Assembly (NCBI GenBank): GCA_041392765.1
Contig: JAWKLL010000003.1
Span: 124,001 to 188,000, forward strand
Length of the DNA: 64,000 bases
Direction of reading: 5' to 3'
From: Lewinella sp041392765
Lineage (GTDB): Bacteria; Bacteroidota; Bacteroidia; Chitinophagales; Saprospiraceae
Part shown: piece by piece, positions 57,796 through 64,000 of the stretch
How positions within the stretch are numbered: position 1 is the stretch's first letter
Layout: each line of letters begins with the position of its first letter
Made by a program: the position numbers and the translations under genes
Notes under the pieces: model-generated
Told to the model about the DNA's origin: nothing
Database searches by the model: none
Seen by the model: only the letters and a program-made list of their open reading frames with translations

Positions 57796-58536
57796 ATGAA
57801 ACCAACCTTATTCACTTCCATCACTACTGTTTGCCTTTTGGGGATGCTCCTGTTTGCAGCGTGCCAGCCATCTGACAAAGGCACTACTACGGGGGATGTA
57901 CAAGCAGAGCAAACACCTCCCGTTGTAGCTGAAACGCCACCCACTACGGACGATTCCTTGAAGAACTCGGACGTTTACAACGTGTATGAAAACACCGACC
58001 GCGTAGCTTGGCAGCGCCCCGATCTCATTATTGGATTATTGAGTAATGGCAGCCTGAAAAACAAAACAGTGGCGGATATTGGTGCAGGTAACGGCTTTTT
58101 TTCCAAACGTATCACTCCCTTCGCGGCAAAGGTTATTGCGTTGGATATTGAAGAGCAATTTCTTCACCTGATTGATAGTACTAAGATGCTTGAGTTACCC
58201 GTTGCACAACAAAGCAAATTGGAAACTCGGCTGACACCCAGAAATGCGCCTAATCTACAACCTGATGAAGTAGATGCTGTACTGATTGTTAACACCTTCA
58301 TGTACTTTGAAAATCAATTGGATTACTTGCTCAAACTCAAACCCTGCATCAAAAAAGGCGGACGGCTGGTTATTGTGGATTTCAAACGCAAACGCACTGA
58401 TATTGGCCCACAGCCCCGTAGCTATCGCACGCCTCTTTATGTGGTGGAAGACCTTCTTTACGAGGCGGGTTATAACAACATTCAAGCCATCGACACAGAA
58501 TTGAACTACCAGTACATTGTCATTGCAGAAAGGTAA
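57796..58536 (+). CDS. Lipoprotein with class I SAM-dependent methyltransferase domain
   Basis: A 246-residue protein with the lipoprotein signal MKPTLFTSITTVCLLGMLLFAAC, then a Thr/Pro-rich linker and a Rossmann methyltransferase domain. The SAM-binding motif I is TVADIGAGNGFFSKRI (about 93-108), with the acidic end of strand 2 in VIALDIEEQFL and motif IV-like DAVLIVNTFMYF. The domain is cytoplasmic-type, yet the signal predicts export, where SAM should be scarce. The start at 57796 is chosen for the signal; ATG 57769 would overlap dnaB. Substrate unknown. Confidence 0.82.
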   Translation: MKPTLFTSITTVCLLGMLLFAACQPSDKGTTTGDVQAEQTPPVVAETPPTTDDSLKNSDVYNVYENTDRVAWQRPDLIIGLLSNGSLKNKTVADIGAGNGFFSKRITPFAAKVIALDIEEQFLHLIDSTKMLELPVAQQSKLETRLTPRNAPNLQPDEVDAVLIVNTFMYFENQLDYLLKLKPCIKKGGRLVIVDFKRKRTDIGPQPRSYRTPLYVVEDLLYEAGYNNIQAIDTELNYQYIVIAER

Positions 58537-58624
58537 GGGGCTGGCAGGGAATAGCTTTTCTTATCCCTTTAGAATTAATCTAAATTATTATTCAGCTCAC
58601 ACAACACTATTGACAAACAGGTGT

Positions 58625-58632
58625 TAACTTTG
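58625..58632 (+). promoter_or_regulatory. Bacteroidota -7 box for nfu
   Basis: TAACTTTG matches TAnnTTTG, 46 bases before the start codon at 58679. A TTG is 12 bases upstream, closer than usual. Confidence 0.45.
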
Positions 58633-58678
58633 TACACATTTTTAAAAGTAGTTACCGTAATTGAAAGAATTACCAACA

Positions 58679-59296
58679 ATGAGTACAACGCCCACTACGA
58701 AAAGTCCGGTTTTACTTTATACAGAACAAACTCCCAATCCGGAGTCGCTAAAGTTTGTGACCAACCGCATGCTGTACCGAGGAACGGCTGATTTTAGGGA
58801 AGAATCGCTAGCACGAACCTGGTCGCCCTTGGCTAGTGCACTCTTTGACCTGCCTTTTGTCAAAGGGGTTTATATCTCCAATAATTTTGTGTCTGTTACC
58901 AAGGAGTTCAACTATGCGTGGGAAGACATCATGCTGAATTTGAAAGAATTCATCAAGCATTATGTACAAGACGATGGCATTATTCTCAATGAAGGGTTTG
59001 AGGAAGCGATGGCTCAAATAGAAGCCGAACGCGGTGCCAGCTACGAATATAGCGAGGATGATGCCGAGTTGGTAGTTAAAATAAAAGAGCTAATCAACAC
59101 TTATGTAAAGCCCGCTGTTGAGATGGATGGTGGTAATATTGAGTTCAAACATTTTAAGGAGGGCGTTGTTACCGTCGTCATGCAAGGCGCTTGCAGTGGG
59201 TGTCCTAGTTCTACCGTTACGCTCAAAGCGGGCATAGAAGGGATGCTCAAACGCATGATACCTCAAGTACAAGAAGTCGTTTCTGAAATGGGATAA
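58679..59296 (+). CDS. NifU-like iron-sulfur scaffold/carrier protein (Nfu)
   Basis: A 205-residue cytoplasmic protein that carries [4Fe-4S] clusters to target enzymes. The Nfu N-terminal domain runs from YTEQTPNPESLKFVTNRM to the middle; the NifU-type C-terminal domain starts near residue 125 (VVKIKELINTYVKPAVEMDGG) and holds the cluster-binding pair in GACSGCPSSTVTLKAGIE. The start at 58679 gives MSTTPTTK. A hairpin terminator follows. It has its own promoter-like box and seems monocistronic. Confidence 0.92.
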   Translation: MSTTPTTKSPVLLYTEQTPNPESLKFVTNRMLYRGTADFREESLARTWSPLASALFDLPFVKGVYISNNFVSVTKEFNYAWEDIMLNLKEFIKHYVQDDGIILNEGFEEAMAQIEAERGASYEYSEDDAELVVKIKELINTYVKPAVEMDGGNIEFKHFKEGVVTVVMQGACSGCPSSTVTLKAGIEGMLKRMIPQVQEVVSEMG

Positions 59297-59350
59297 TCCT
59301 TCCTTGTGATTTTTTCCGTCTCCTTGCTTCAGGCAGAATAAAGGGAAAAG

Positions 59351-59380
59351 CATCCTTTTTTTAGGATGTAAATTTTTTTT
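59351..59380 (+). terminator. Terminator of nfu
   Basis: CATCCT and AGGATG pair across a six-T loop, followed after TAAA by a run of eight T's, 54 bases after the stop codon. Confidence 0.7.
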
Positions 59381-59402
59381 CCACAATATAATTTAAAAAC
59401 AC

Positions 59403-59410
59403 TATCTTTG
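59403..59410 (+). promoter_or_regulatory. Bacteroidota -7 box for tRNA-Leu
   Basis: TATCTTTG matches TAnnTTTG, 23 bases before the tRNA 5' end. Confidence 0.6.
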
Positions 59411-59433
59411 CGTCGCTTTTCAAAAAGCATACT

Positions 59434-59515
59434 GCGGGTGTGGTGAAATTGGTAGACACGCCAGACTTAGGATCTGGTGCTTCACGGCGTGGGGGTTCGA
59501 GTCCCTCCACCCGCA
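59434..59515 (+). tRNA. tRNA-Leu (anticodon UAG)
   Basis: An 82 nt leucine tRNA with a 7 bp acceptor stem (GCGGGTG / CACCCGC) and discriminator A. The D arm has TGGTAGACAC, the anticodon loop CTTAGGA gives TAG, which reads CUA and, with wobble, other CUN codons. The variable arm (TGCTTCACGGCG) is long as in type II tRNAs, and the T arm is GGGGGTTCGAGTCCCTCC. CCA is not encoded. It has its own promoter box and a hairpin terminator just downstream. Confidence 0.96.
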
Positions 59516-59522
59516 CACAAGG

Positions 59523-59557
59523 AGGATGGGGTGATTGCATTCACTTCCATCCTTTTC
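59523..59557 (+). terminator. Terminator of tRNA-Leu
   Basis: AGGATGG/CCATCCT with an inner GTGA/TCAC stem, then TTTTC; it starts 8 bases after the tRNA. Confidence 0.8.
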
Positions 59558-59669
59558 TGTTAAAAGGGTATCCGTTTCATAATAGGTTAACCCCTCTCAG
59601 TATATTTCAATGTATTTTTTTAACACCCACTTTTACTGTTTGGGGTGATCTTTTATCCAAAAAAAATCT

Positions 59670-61091
59670 ATGGCAACGATTACGCGACAGGACATTGACG
59701 CATTAAACTTGACACTCACCGTCAATATTGCTAAGGAAGATTATATTGACAAATTCAACCGTGAACTGAAGCGTTATAGCAGTCAGGCTGCACTCAAAGG
59801 ATTCCGTAAAGGGAAAACCCCCATGACTGTAGTGCGCAAAATGTTTGGCCGTCAGTTGCTAGCAGATGTCATCAATAAGGAGTTGGACAAAAGTCTGTCC
59901 GATTATTTATTTGAAGAAAACAAAGAACTTCAGATTTTAGGCCAGCCCATACCCGCTGAGGATCAGGCAGAAATAGATTTTAATCCGGCTAGCCCAGGCG
60001 ATTTTGAATTCAAATTCGATTTAGGTCTTGCACCTCAAGTAGCACTTGATTTTCTGGGCAAAGGAGGCCCGTATGAGCGCCTTGCCGTGCAGCCAGAAGA
60101 CGCTTTTATCCAAGAAGAGTTGGAAAAAATGCGCAAACGTGCGGGTCGTAGCGAGGAAGTGGATGCTCCGGTGGAGGAAAACGATATCATTACCGTTAAC
60201 GCCGTTGAAATGGAAGGTGATGTGGTAAAGGAAAATGGAGTTACAGCCGAATTTACTCTTTTCGTTAATAACACCTCACAAGAGGTAAAAGATGCTTTCT
60301 TAGGAAAGTCTGTTGGGGTGTCGGGTGTATTCAATATCTACGAGGTAGAAAGTGGCGTCAGCCGCAACCACGTACATAAGTATTTGCTGGATATTGATGA
60401 AGATGATATGGAGGGCGTGGGTGAAATATTCCAACTGACTGTCACCAAGGTGAGCCGCGCCAAACTGGCTGATTGGGATGAAGCTTTTTTCAAAGAAGCC
60501 TTTGGTGAAGAAACTACCATCTCTACGGAGGAAGAAGCGATGGCTGAATTGCGCAACAGCTATAAGGAATATTTTAGCAACCAAACAGAGGCTTATCTTT
60601 TCCGCCAGATACAGGATGATTGGTTGGAAAGCGTGGACATGGAGTTCCCTGAAACATTCCTCAAGCGTTGGTTAGTACTATCCAACGAGCGCAATACCCC
60701 CGAATCGGTAGAACGCGGTTTCGACACTTTCCGCAAATCTTTAAAATGGACAGTGATAAGAGATGAGTTGGTGTCACATTTTAAATTAGAGGTTAGCGAT
60801 GCGGAAATCCGCAATGAGTTTGCTGCCCAGGTTATGGGATATTTTGGCGGCAGCCGCCCAGAGTGGATGGACGACAGCTTCATTGACAATATGGTGGATC
60901 GCATGATGAAGGAGTCCAAAGACGTGCGTGAAAAGGCAGAGGATATCCTTCAGGTCAAATTAGCGAAAGCAGTATTGCCCCTTTATAATACTGAGGAACG
61001 AACCGTAACGCCCGATGAATTCTCGGCTATTATAGACGCTTTGCGTGCCGAAAATCTGGATGCCGGTATTTATTATGACGAAGAAGAGTAA
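59670..61091 (+). CDS. tig: Trigger factor (ribosome-associated chaperone)
   Basis: A 473-residue chaperone that binds nascent chains at the ribosome exit. The N-terminal ribosome-binding domain has NRELKRYSSQAALKGFRKGKTP, close to the GFRxGKxP signature, at about 30-51. The middle peptidyl-prolyl isomerase domain is divergent (about 155-250; ENDIITVNAVEMEGDVV), as in many Bacteroidota. The C-terminal arms are helical and acidic (YKEYFSNQTEAYLFRQIQDDW; SFIDNMVDRMMKES). It is followed by clpP and clpX, a conserved order. Confidence 0.93.
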   Translation: MATITRQDIDALNLTLTVNIAKEDYIDKFNRELKRYSSQAALKGFRKGKTPMTVVRKMFGRQLLADVINKELDKSLSDYLFEENKELQILGQPIPAEDQAEIDFNPASPGDFEFKFDLGLAPQVALDFLGKGGPYERLAVQPEDAFIQEELEKMRKRAGRSEEVDAPVEENDIITVNAVEMEGDVVKENGVTAEFTLFVNNTSQEVKDAFLGKSVGVSGVFNIYEVESGVSRNHVHKYLLDIDEDDMEGVGEIFQLTVTKVSRAKLADWDEAFFKEAFGEETTISTEEEAMAELRNSYKEYFSNQTEAYLFRQIQDDWLESVDMEFPETFLKRWLVLSNERNTPESVERGFDTFRKSLKWTVIRDELVSHFKLEVSDAEIRNEFAAQVMGYFGGSRPEWMDDSFIDNMVDRMMKESKDVREKAEDILQVKLAKAVLPLYNTEERTVTPDEFSAIIDALRAENLDAGIYYDEEE

Positions 61092-61152
61092 CATTACTCA
61101 ACCCTGACGCTTGGGATTTGTTAAATAGGTTGTCATTAAATAAACTTAACCT

Positions 61153-61863
61153 ATGTTTCACAAAGATGAATTCATGAAGTATGCTACACAGCACCTCGGT
61201 ATGAGTAGCATGCATCTGGAAAAATATGCGGAAAAAACCGCACAGGTAATGGCGCCTAACATCCATGCCTTCACACCCAATGTGATAGAAGAGCGTCAGA
61301 TGAATATCGTAGGGCTTGATGTATTCAGCCGACTGATGATGGACCGCATCATTTTTATGGGGGTTCCCGTAAATGATTATGTAGCGAATGTCATTCAAGC
61401 GCAGTTGCTTTTCTTGGAGTCCACCGACCCGAAGCGCGATGTGCAGATGTTTATCAACAGCCCGGGAGGCTCTGTGATAGCGGGGCTGGGTATTTATGAT
61501 ACCATGCAGTATGTCACACCGGATGTAGGCACGATTTGCACAGGTCTTGCTGCATCTATGGGGGCTGTCCTGTTGGCTGCGGGCACGAAGGGAAAACGCA
61601 CCTGCTTGGCTCATAGTCGCGTAATGATCCACCAGCCATTGGGTGGTATGCAGGGACAGGTTTCTGATATGGAAATCAGCTATAAGCTCATCAAGCAGAT
61701 GCAAAAAGAGCTTTATGACATCCTTAGCCAGCATACGGGCCAAGATTACGATACGATTGAAAAAGACTGCGACCGCGACAACTGGATGGTTGCACAGGAA
61801 GCAAAAGCTTATGGCCTCGTGGACGAAGTGTTGGATAGAAACAACCCAAGAGGCGACAAGTAA
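61153..61863 (+). CDS. clpP: ATP-dependent Clp protease proteolytic subunit
   Basis: The serine peptidase core of the ClpXP/ClpAP complex, 236 residues, which includes a longer N-terminal part than usual. The catalytic triad is Ser in GLAASMGAVLLAAG (about residue 136), His in SRVMIHQPLGG (about 161) and Asp in DCDRDNWM (about 210). Other family strings are RIIFMGVPVNDYVAN and INSPGGSVIAGLGIYDTMQY. No frame errors here. It lies 61 bases after tig and 91 before clpX; a hairpin lies in the second gap. Confidence 0.95.
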   Translation: MFHKDEFMKYATQHLGMSSMHLEKYAEKTAQVMAPNIHAFTPNVIEERQMNIVGLDVFSRLMMDRIIFMGVPVNDYVANVIQAQLLFLESTDPKRDVQMFINSPGGSVIAGLGIYDTMQYVTPDVGTICTGLAASMGAVLLAAGTKGKRTCLAHSRVMIHQPLGGMQGQVSDMEISYKLIKQMQKELYDILSQHTGQDYDTIEKDCDRDNWMVAQEAKAYGLVDEVLDRNNPRGDK

Positions 61864-61893
61864 TATACCTTATTTTAGGTTTTATCTATTGGA

Positions 61894-61929
61894 CGAAACC
61901 TTCTGTTACAATCCTAATAGAAGGTTTCG
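61894..61929 (+). terminator. Hairpin between clpP and clpX
   Basis: CGAAACCTTCT and AGAAGGTTTCG form a perfect 11 bp stem with a 14 nt loop. It ends 25 bases before clpX and has a weak T tail (TTTCC), so it may be a partial terminator or attenuator that sets the clpP:clpX ratio. Confidence 0.65.
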
Positions 61930-61954
61930 TTTCCTACCCTTACTATAATTAGTC

Positions 61955-63203
61955 ATGCGGCGTACCAAACAAAACTACCGTTGCTCATTCTGTGGCAGAG
62001 ATAAGTCTGAAGCTATGATTCTCGTGGCTGGCATAGAGGGTCATATTTGTGAAGTCTGTGTAGAGCAAGCCAGTGAAATCGTACAAGAAGAACTCTACGG
62101 AGGAGCAGCCGACGGCACCAAGCCACGCACGCCCAAAAGACCTCAAGGAGGCAACAAACTCAGCCTTACGCCCAAAGAAATCAAGGGTCACTTAGATGAG
62201 TATATCATTGGGCAAGATGATGCCAAGAAAATTATCTCCGTGGCCGTATATAACCACTACAAACGTCTTAATCAACCCGCTAGGGAAGGCGACGTTGAAA
62301 TTGAAAAAAGCAACATTGTATTCGTAGGGCGTACTGGCACAGGAAAAACGCTGTTGGCCAAGACTATTGCACGCCTATTGAACGTTCCCTTCGCTATCGT
62401 AGATGCTACTGTTTTCACGGAAGCTGGTTATGTGGGGAAGATGTTAGAAAGCATCCTCAGCCGCTTACTACAGGTCTGCGACTATGACGTGGCTGCTGCT
62501 GAACGCGGTATCGTTTATATAGACGAAATTGATAAAGTAGCTCGTAAATCAGACAATCCCAGCATCACACGTGATGTATCAGGGGAAGGGTGCAACAAGC
62601 GCTGTTGAAGATGTTGGAAGGTACAGATGTAAACGTGCCTCCCCAAGGCGGGCGCAAGCACCCTGAGCAGAAATTGGTGAAAATCAATACCAGCAATATC
62701 CTTTTTGTATGTGGCGGGGCTTTTGATGGTATTGAGAAGGTTATTGCTCGCCGCCTTAATACACAAGTTATAGGGTTTAAAGGCGATCAAAAAGAGCAAA
62801 TTGACCGCGAAAATCTGCTGCCTTATGTCAACCACAAGGATCTCAAGTCTTTCGGCCTTATTCCTGAGCTACTGGGGCGTTTGCCCGTTCTTACCTACCT
62901 AGATCCTTTAGATAAGGAAGCATTAGTACGCATCCTTACAGAGCCTAAAAATTCATTGGTTGGCCAATACAAAAAACTATTTGATCTGGAAGGCATACAA
63001 CTTAGCTTCACCGATGAGGCTATCGACTTAATAGCCTCCAAGCATTGGAATTTAACCTTGGTGCCCGAGGGCTACGCTCTATCTGCGAAGCTATTATGAC
63101 AGATGCTATGTTTGAACTTCCGGGTCAAAAAGAAATCAAACAGCTAGTCATAGATGGCTCCTATGCTGCTGAAAAATTGAGTAAATCAGGATCGCTAAAT
63201 TGA
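61955..63203 (+). CDS. clpX: ATP-dependent Clp protease ATP-binding subunit ClpX (two frameshifts)
   Basis: The AAA+ unfoldase that feeds substrates to ClpP, about 416 residues after repair. The N-terminal zinc domain binds metal with YRCSFCG and GHICEVCVEQ. Walker A reads GRTGTGKTLLAKT (the usual GPTGTGKT has Pro in place of Arg), Walker B GIVYIDEIDK, and the pore and sensor regions NTSNILFVCGGAFDGIE and LGRLPVLTYLDPL follow. Frames break at 62588-62590 (GGG for GGGG, recovering SGEGVQQALLK) and 63060-63061 (GG for GGG, recovering GARGLRSICEAIM). The repaired stop is at 63203. Confidence 0.93.
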
Positions 63204-63233
63204 AGGCTGCTTAAATGCTACGAGGGAATAAAA

Positions 63234-63273
63234 AAACCTGAGCATTGTACTATTGCAAGCAATGCTCAGGTTT
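63234..63273. terminator. Bidirectional terminator between clpX and TlpA-like gene
   Basis: AAACCTGAGCATTG and CAATGCTCAGGTTT form a perfect 14 bp stem with a 12 nt loop. The run of A's on the left serves the minus-strand gene as a T tract. Confidence 0.88.
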
Positions 63274-63306
63274 ACATGCCCCGTTATGGAGCCATCGGGG
63301 AACTTA

Positions 63307-63804
63307 TTATTTTCCCGTCAACTCTTTTAACTTGGTCTCCAATTCCAACTCGTCACCAGCAGTATAACCGGAATGGTTATAGACCACGTTGCCCTCTTTA
63401 TCAACTACATAGGTTTGGGGAATGGCTTGGAAGCCCAACTGGTTGCGCATGACGTTGTTCGCATCCGATAGCACAGTGTATTCCCACCCTTTCGTACTCA
63501 GCAAACCAGGCACTTTGCCCAACTGGCGTTGTGTATCAATGGTGATAGCCACCAATTGCACACCCAAATCCTCCTGCCATTCAGGATACAGATCGGCAAT
63601 GGCATCCAACTCTGCTTGGCAAGGTTTGCACCATGTGGCCCAAAAACTGATGATGGTATAGTCCTGTTCTGCAATAACATCCGCTAAGTTCACTGTTTGG
63701 CCAGAGAGCGTTTTTAGTTCCGCCGACTGGATTTGCTGCTGTGCCACGGCTTGCGTGGTGAAACTTACTGCCAATAGCAGCGTAAAAAGAGTAATTAATC
63801 GCAT
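63307..63804 (-). CDS. TlpA-like periplasmic thioredoxin
   Basis: A 165-residue exported thiol-disulfide protein. The start at 63804 begins a signal peptide (MRLITLFTLLLAVSFTTQAVA); the longer ORF from 63876 is not supported. The thioredoxin fold shows ISFWATWCKPCQAELDAI with the redox pair CKPC, then QAIPQTYVVDKEGNVVYNHSG carrying the cis-Pro. Such proteins reduce apocytochromes or other periplasmic cysteines in Bacteroidota. A 196-base leader to the window end contains a small hairpin with a T run, but no clear promoter box. Confidence 0.9.
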   Translation of the reverse strand: MRLITLFTLLLAVSFTTQAVAQQQIQSAELKTLSGQTVNLADVIAEQDYTIISFWATWCKPCQAELDAIADLYPEWQEDLGVQLVAITIDTQRQLGKVPGLLSTKGWEYTVLSDANNVMRNQLGFQAIPQTYVVDKEGNVVYNHSGYTAGDELELETKLKELTGK

Positions 63805-63902
63805 TTTATTACTTTTGTTGTAGGATAAACGACTATTGAAGCATAAATTCTTGCTTAGACAAGAAATGCGTTGCAATATTGCTCCAAGTTTTTGGTTTTC
63901 TG

Positions 63903-63921
63903 ACGCTAATATAGCGTTTTT
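63903..63921 (+). terminator. Small hairpin with T run near window end
   Basis: ACGCTA/TAGCGT with a 3 nt loop and five T's. No plus-strand gene precedes it in the window except clpX, so its role is unclear. Confidence 0.35.
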
Positions 63922-64000
63922 GTAACGAAACCGACTGCAATATCACTACTGGGCCAAGCTGCTTTAAGCATACTTTAACAAATCGAAAGAGCCAATTTTA

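Noticed and set aside
59440..59706. An 88-codon frame covering the tRNA
   Set aside because: The frame reads through tRNA-Leu and its terminator; it is not a protein gene.
61030..61743. A 237-codon open frame opposite clpP
   Set aside because: Antisense to an intact, conserved clpP with all catalytic residues; a composition shadow.

Overview
The window looks like a chromosome segment of a gliding or saprophytic member of the Bacteroidota, most likely the Saprospiria group. The evidence is type IX secretion (T9SS) C-terminal sorting domains, PorV- and PorZ-like proteins, an SprB-type repeat adhesin, a mevalonate-pathway HMG-CoA synthase, a RapZ/kinase fusion, and several promoters of the Bacteroidota form TAnnTTTG. 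Base composition is moderate and I see no phage, plasmid, CRISPR array or rRNA.

Layout. 1-10.5 kb: an outer-membrane/surface block with the 3' part of a TonB-dependent receptor, a large T9SS cargo protein, a PorV/PorQ-like barrel and a second, shorter paralogue of the cargo protein. 10.7-15.6 kb: TPR lipoprotein, rhodanese, PhnP-like metallo-hydrolase, EttA and YjjX. 15.9-20.6 kb: an electron-transfer operon of a GltD-like FAD/ferredoxin oxidoreductase followed by KorA and KorB (2-oxoacid:ferredoxin oxidoreductase). 20.6-27.3 kb: RecJ, an OmpA-like lipoprotein, an alpha/beta hydrolase and an M1 aminopeptidase lipoprotein. 27.3-27.9 kb: an intergenic cluster of palindromic repeats. 27.9-36.7 kb: RapZ-kinase fusion, HemW, an AntA-like conserved protein, an SDR/epimerase/CPBP gene run, PsuG, RpiA and two membrane or exported unknowns. 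37-48 kb: T9SS proteins (FG-GAP, PorZ-like, SprB-like), an HMCES/YedK protein and a helical unknown. 47.9-55 kb: YaaA, HMG-CoA synthase, DUF2853, an exported TPR-CHAT protein, an NADP-dependent oxidoreductase and a cytochrome c lipoprotein. 55-64 kb: prohibitin-like protein, DnaB, a lipoprotein methyltransferase, Nfu, tRNA-Leu(UAG), trigger factor, ClpP, ClpX and a TlpA-like thioredoxin.

A dominant feature is that at least fifteen genes, including essential ones (dnaB, clpX, rpiA) and well conserved ones (korA, korB, recJ, mvaS, aminopeptidase), are broken by one-base frameshifts. Nearly all can be repaired by changing the length of a short homopolymer. I read this as a consensus or sequencing artefact rather than mass pseudogenisation, and I annotate each such gene as one CDS over its full extent.

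The most novel material is non-coding: a two-copy ~165 bp palindromic repeat (27615-27777 and 55995-56165, inverted). One copy is nested inside a second MITE-like element (27521-27854) that also has a solo arm at 36868-36935. A further 172 bp cruciform element starts one base after the aminopeptidase stop codon. The tandem T9SS paralogues differ by exactly 1488 bp (496 codons) bounded by an 8 bp direct repeat, a possible trace of domain loss by slippage.
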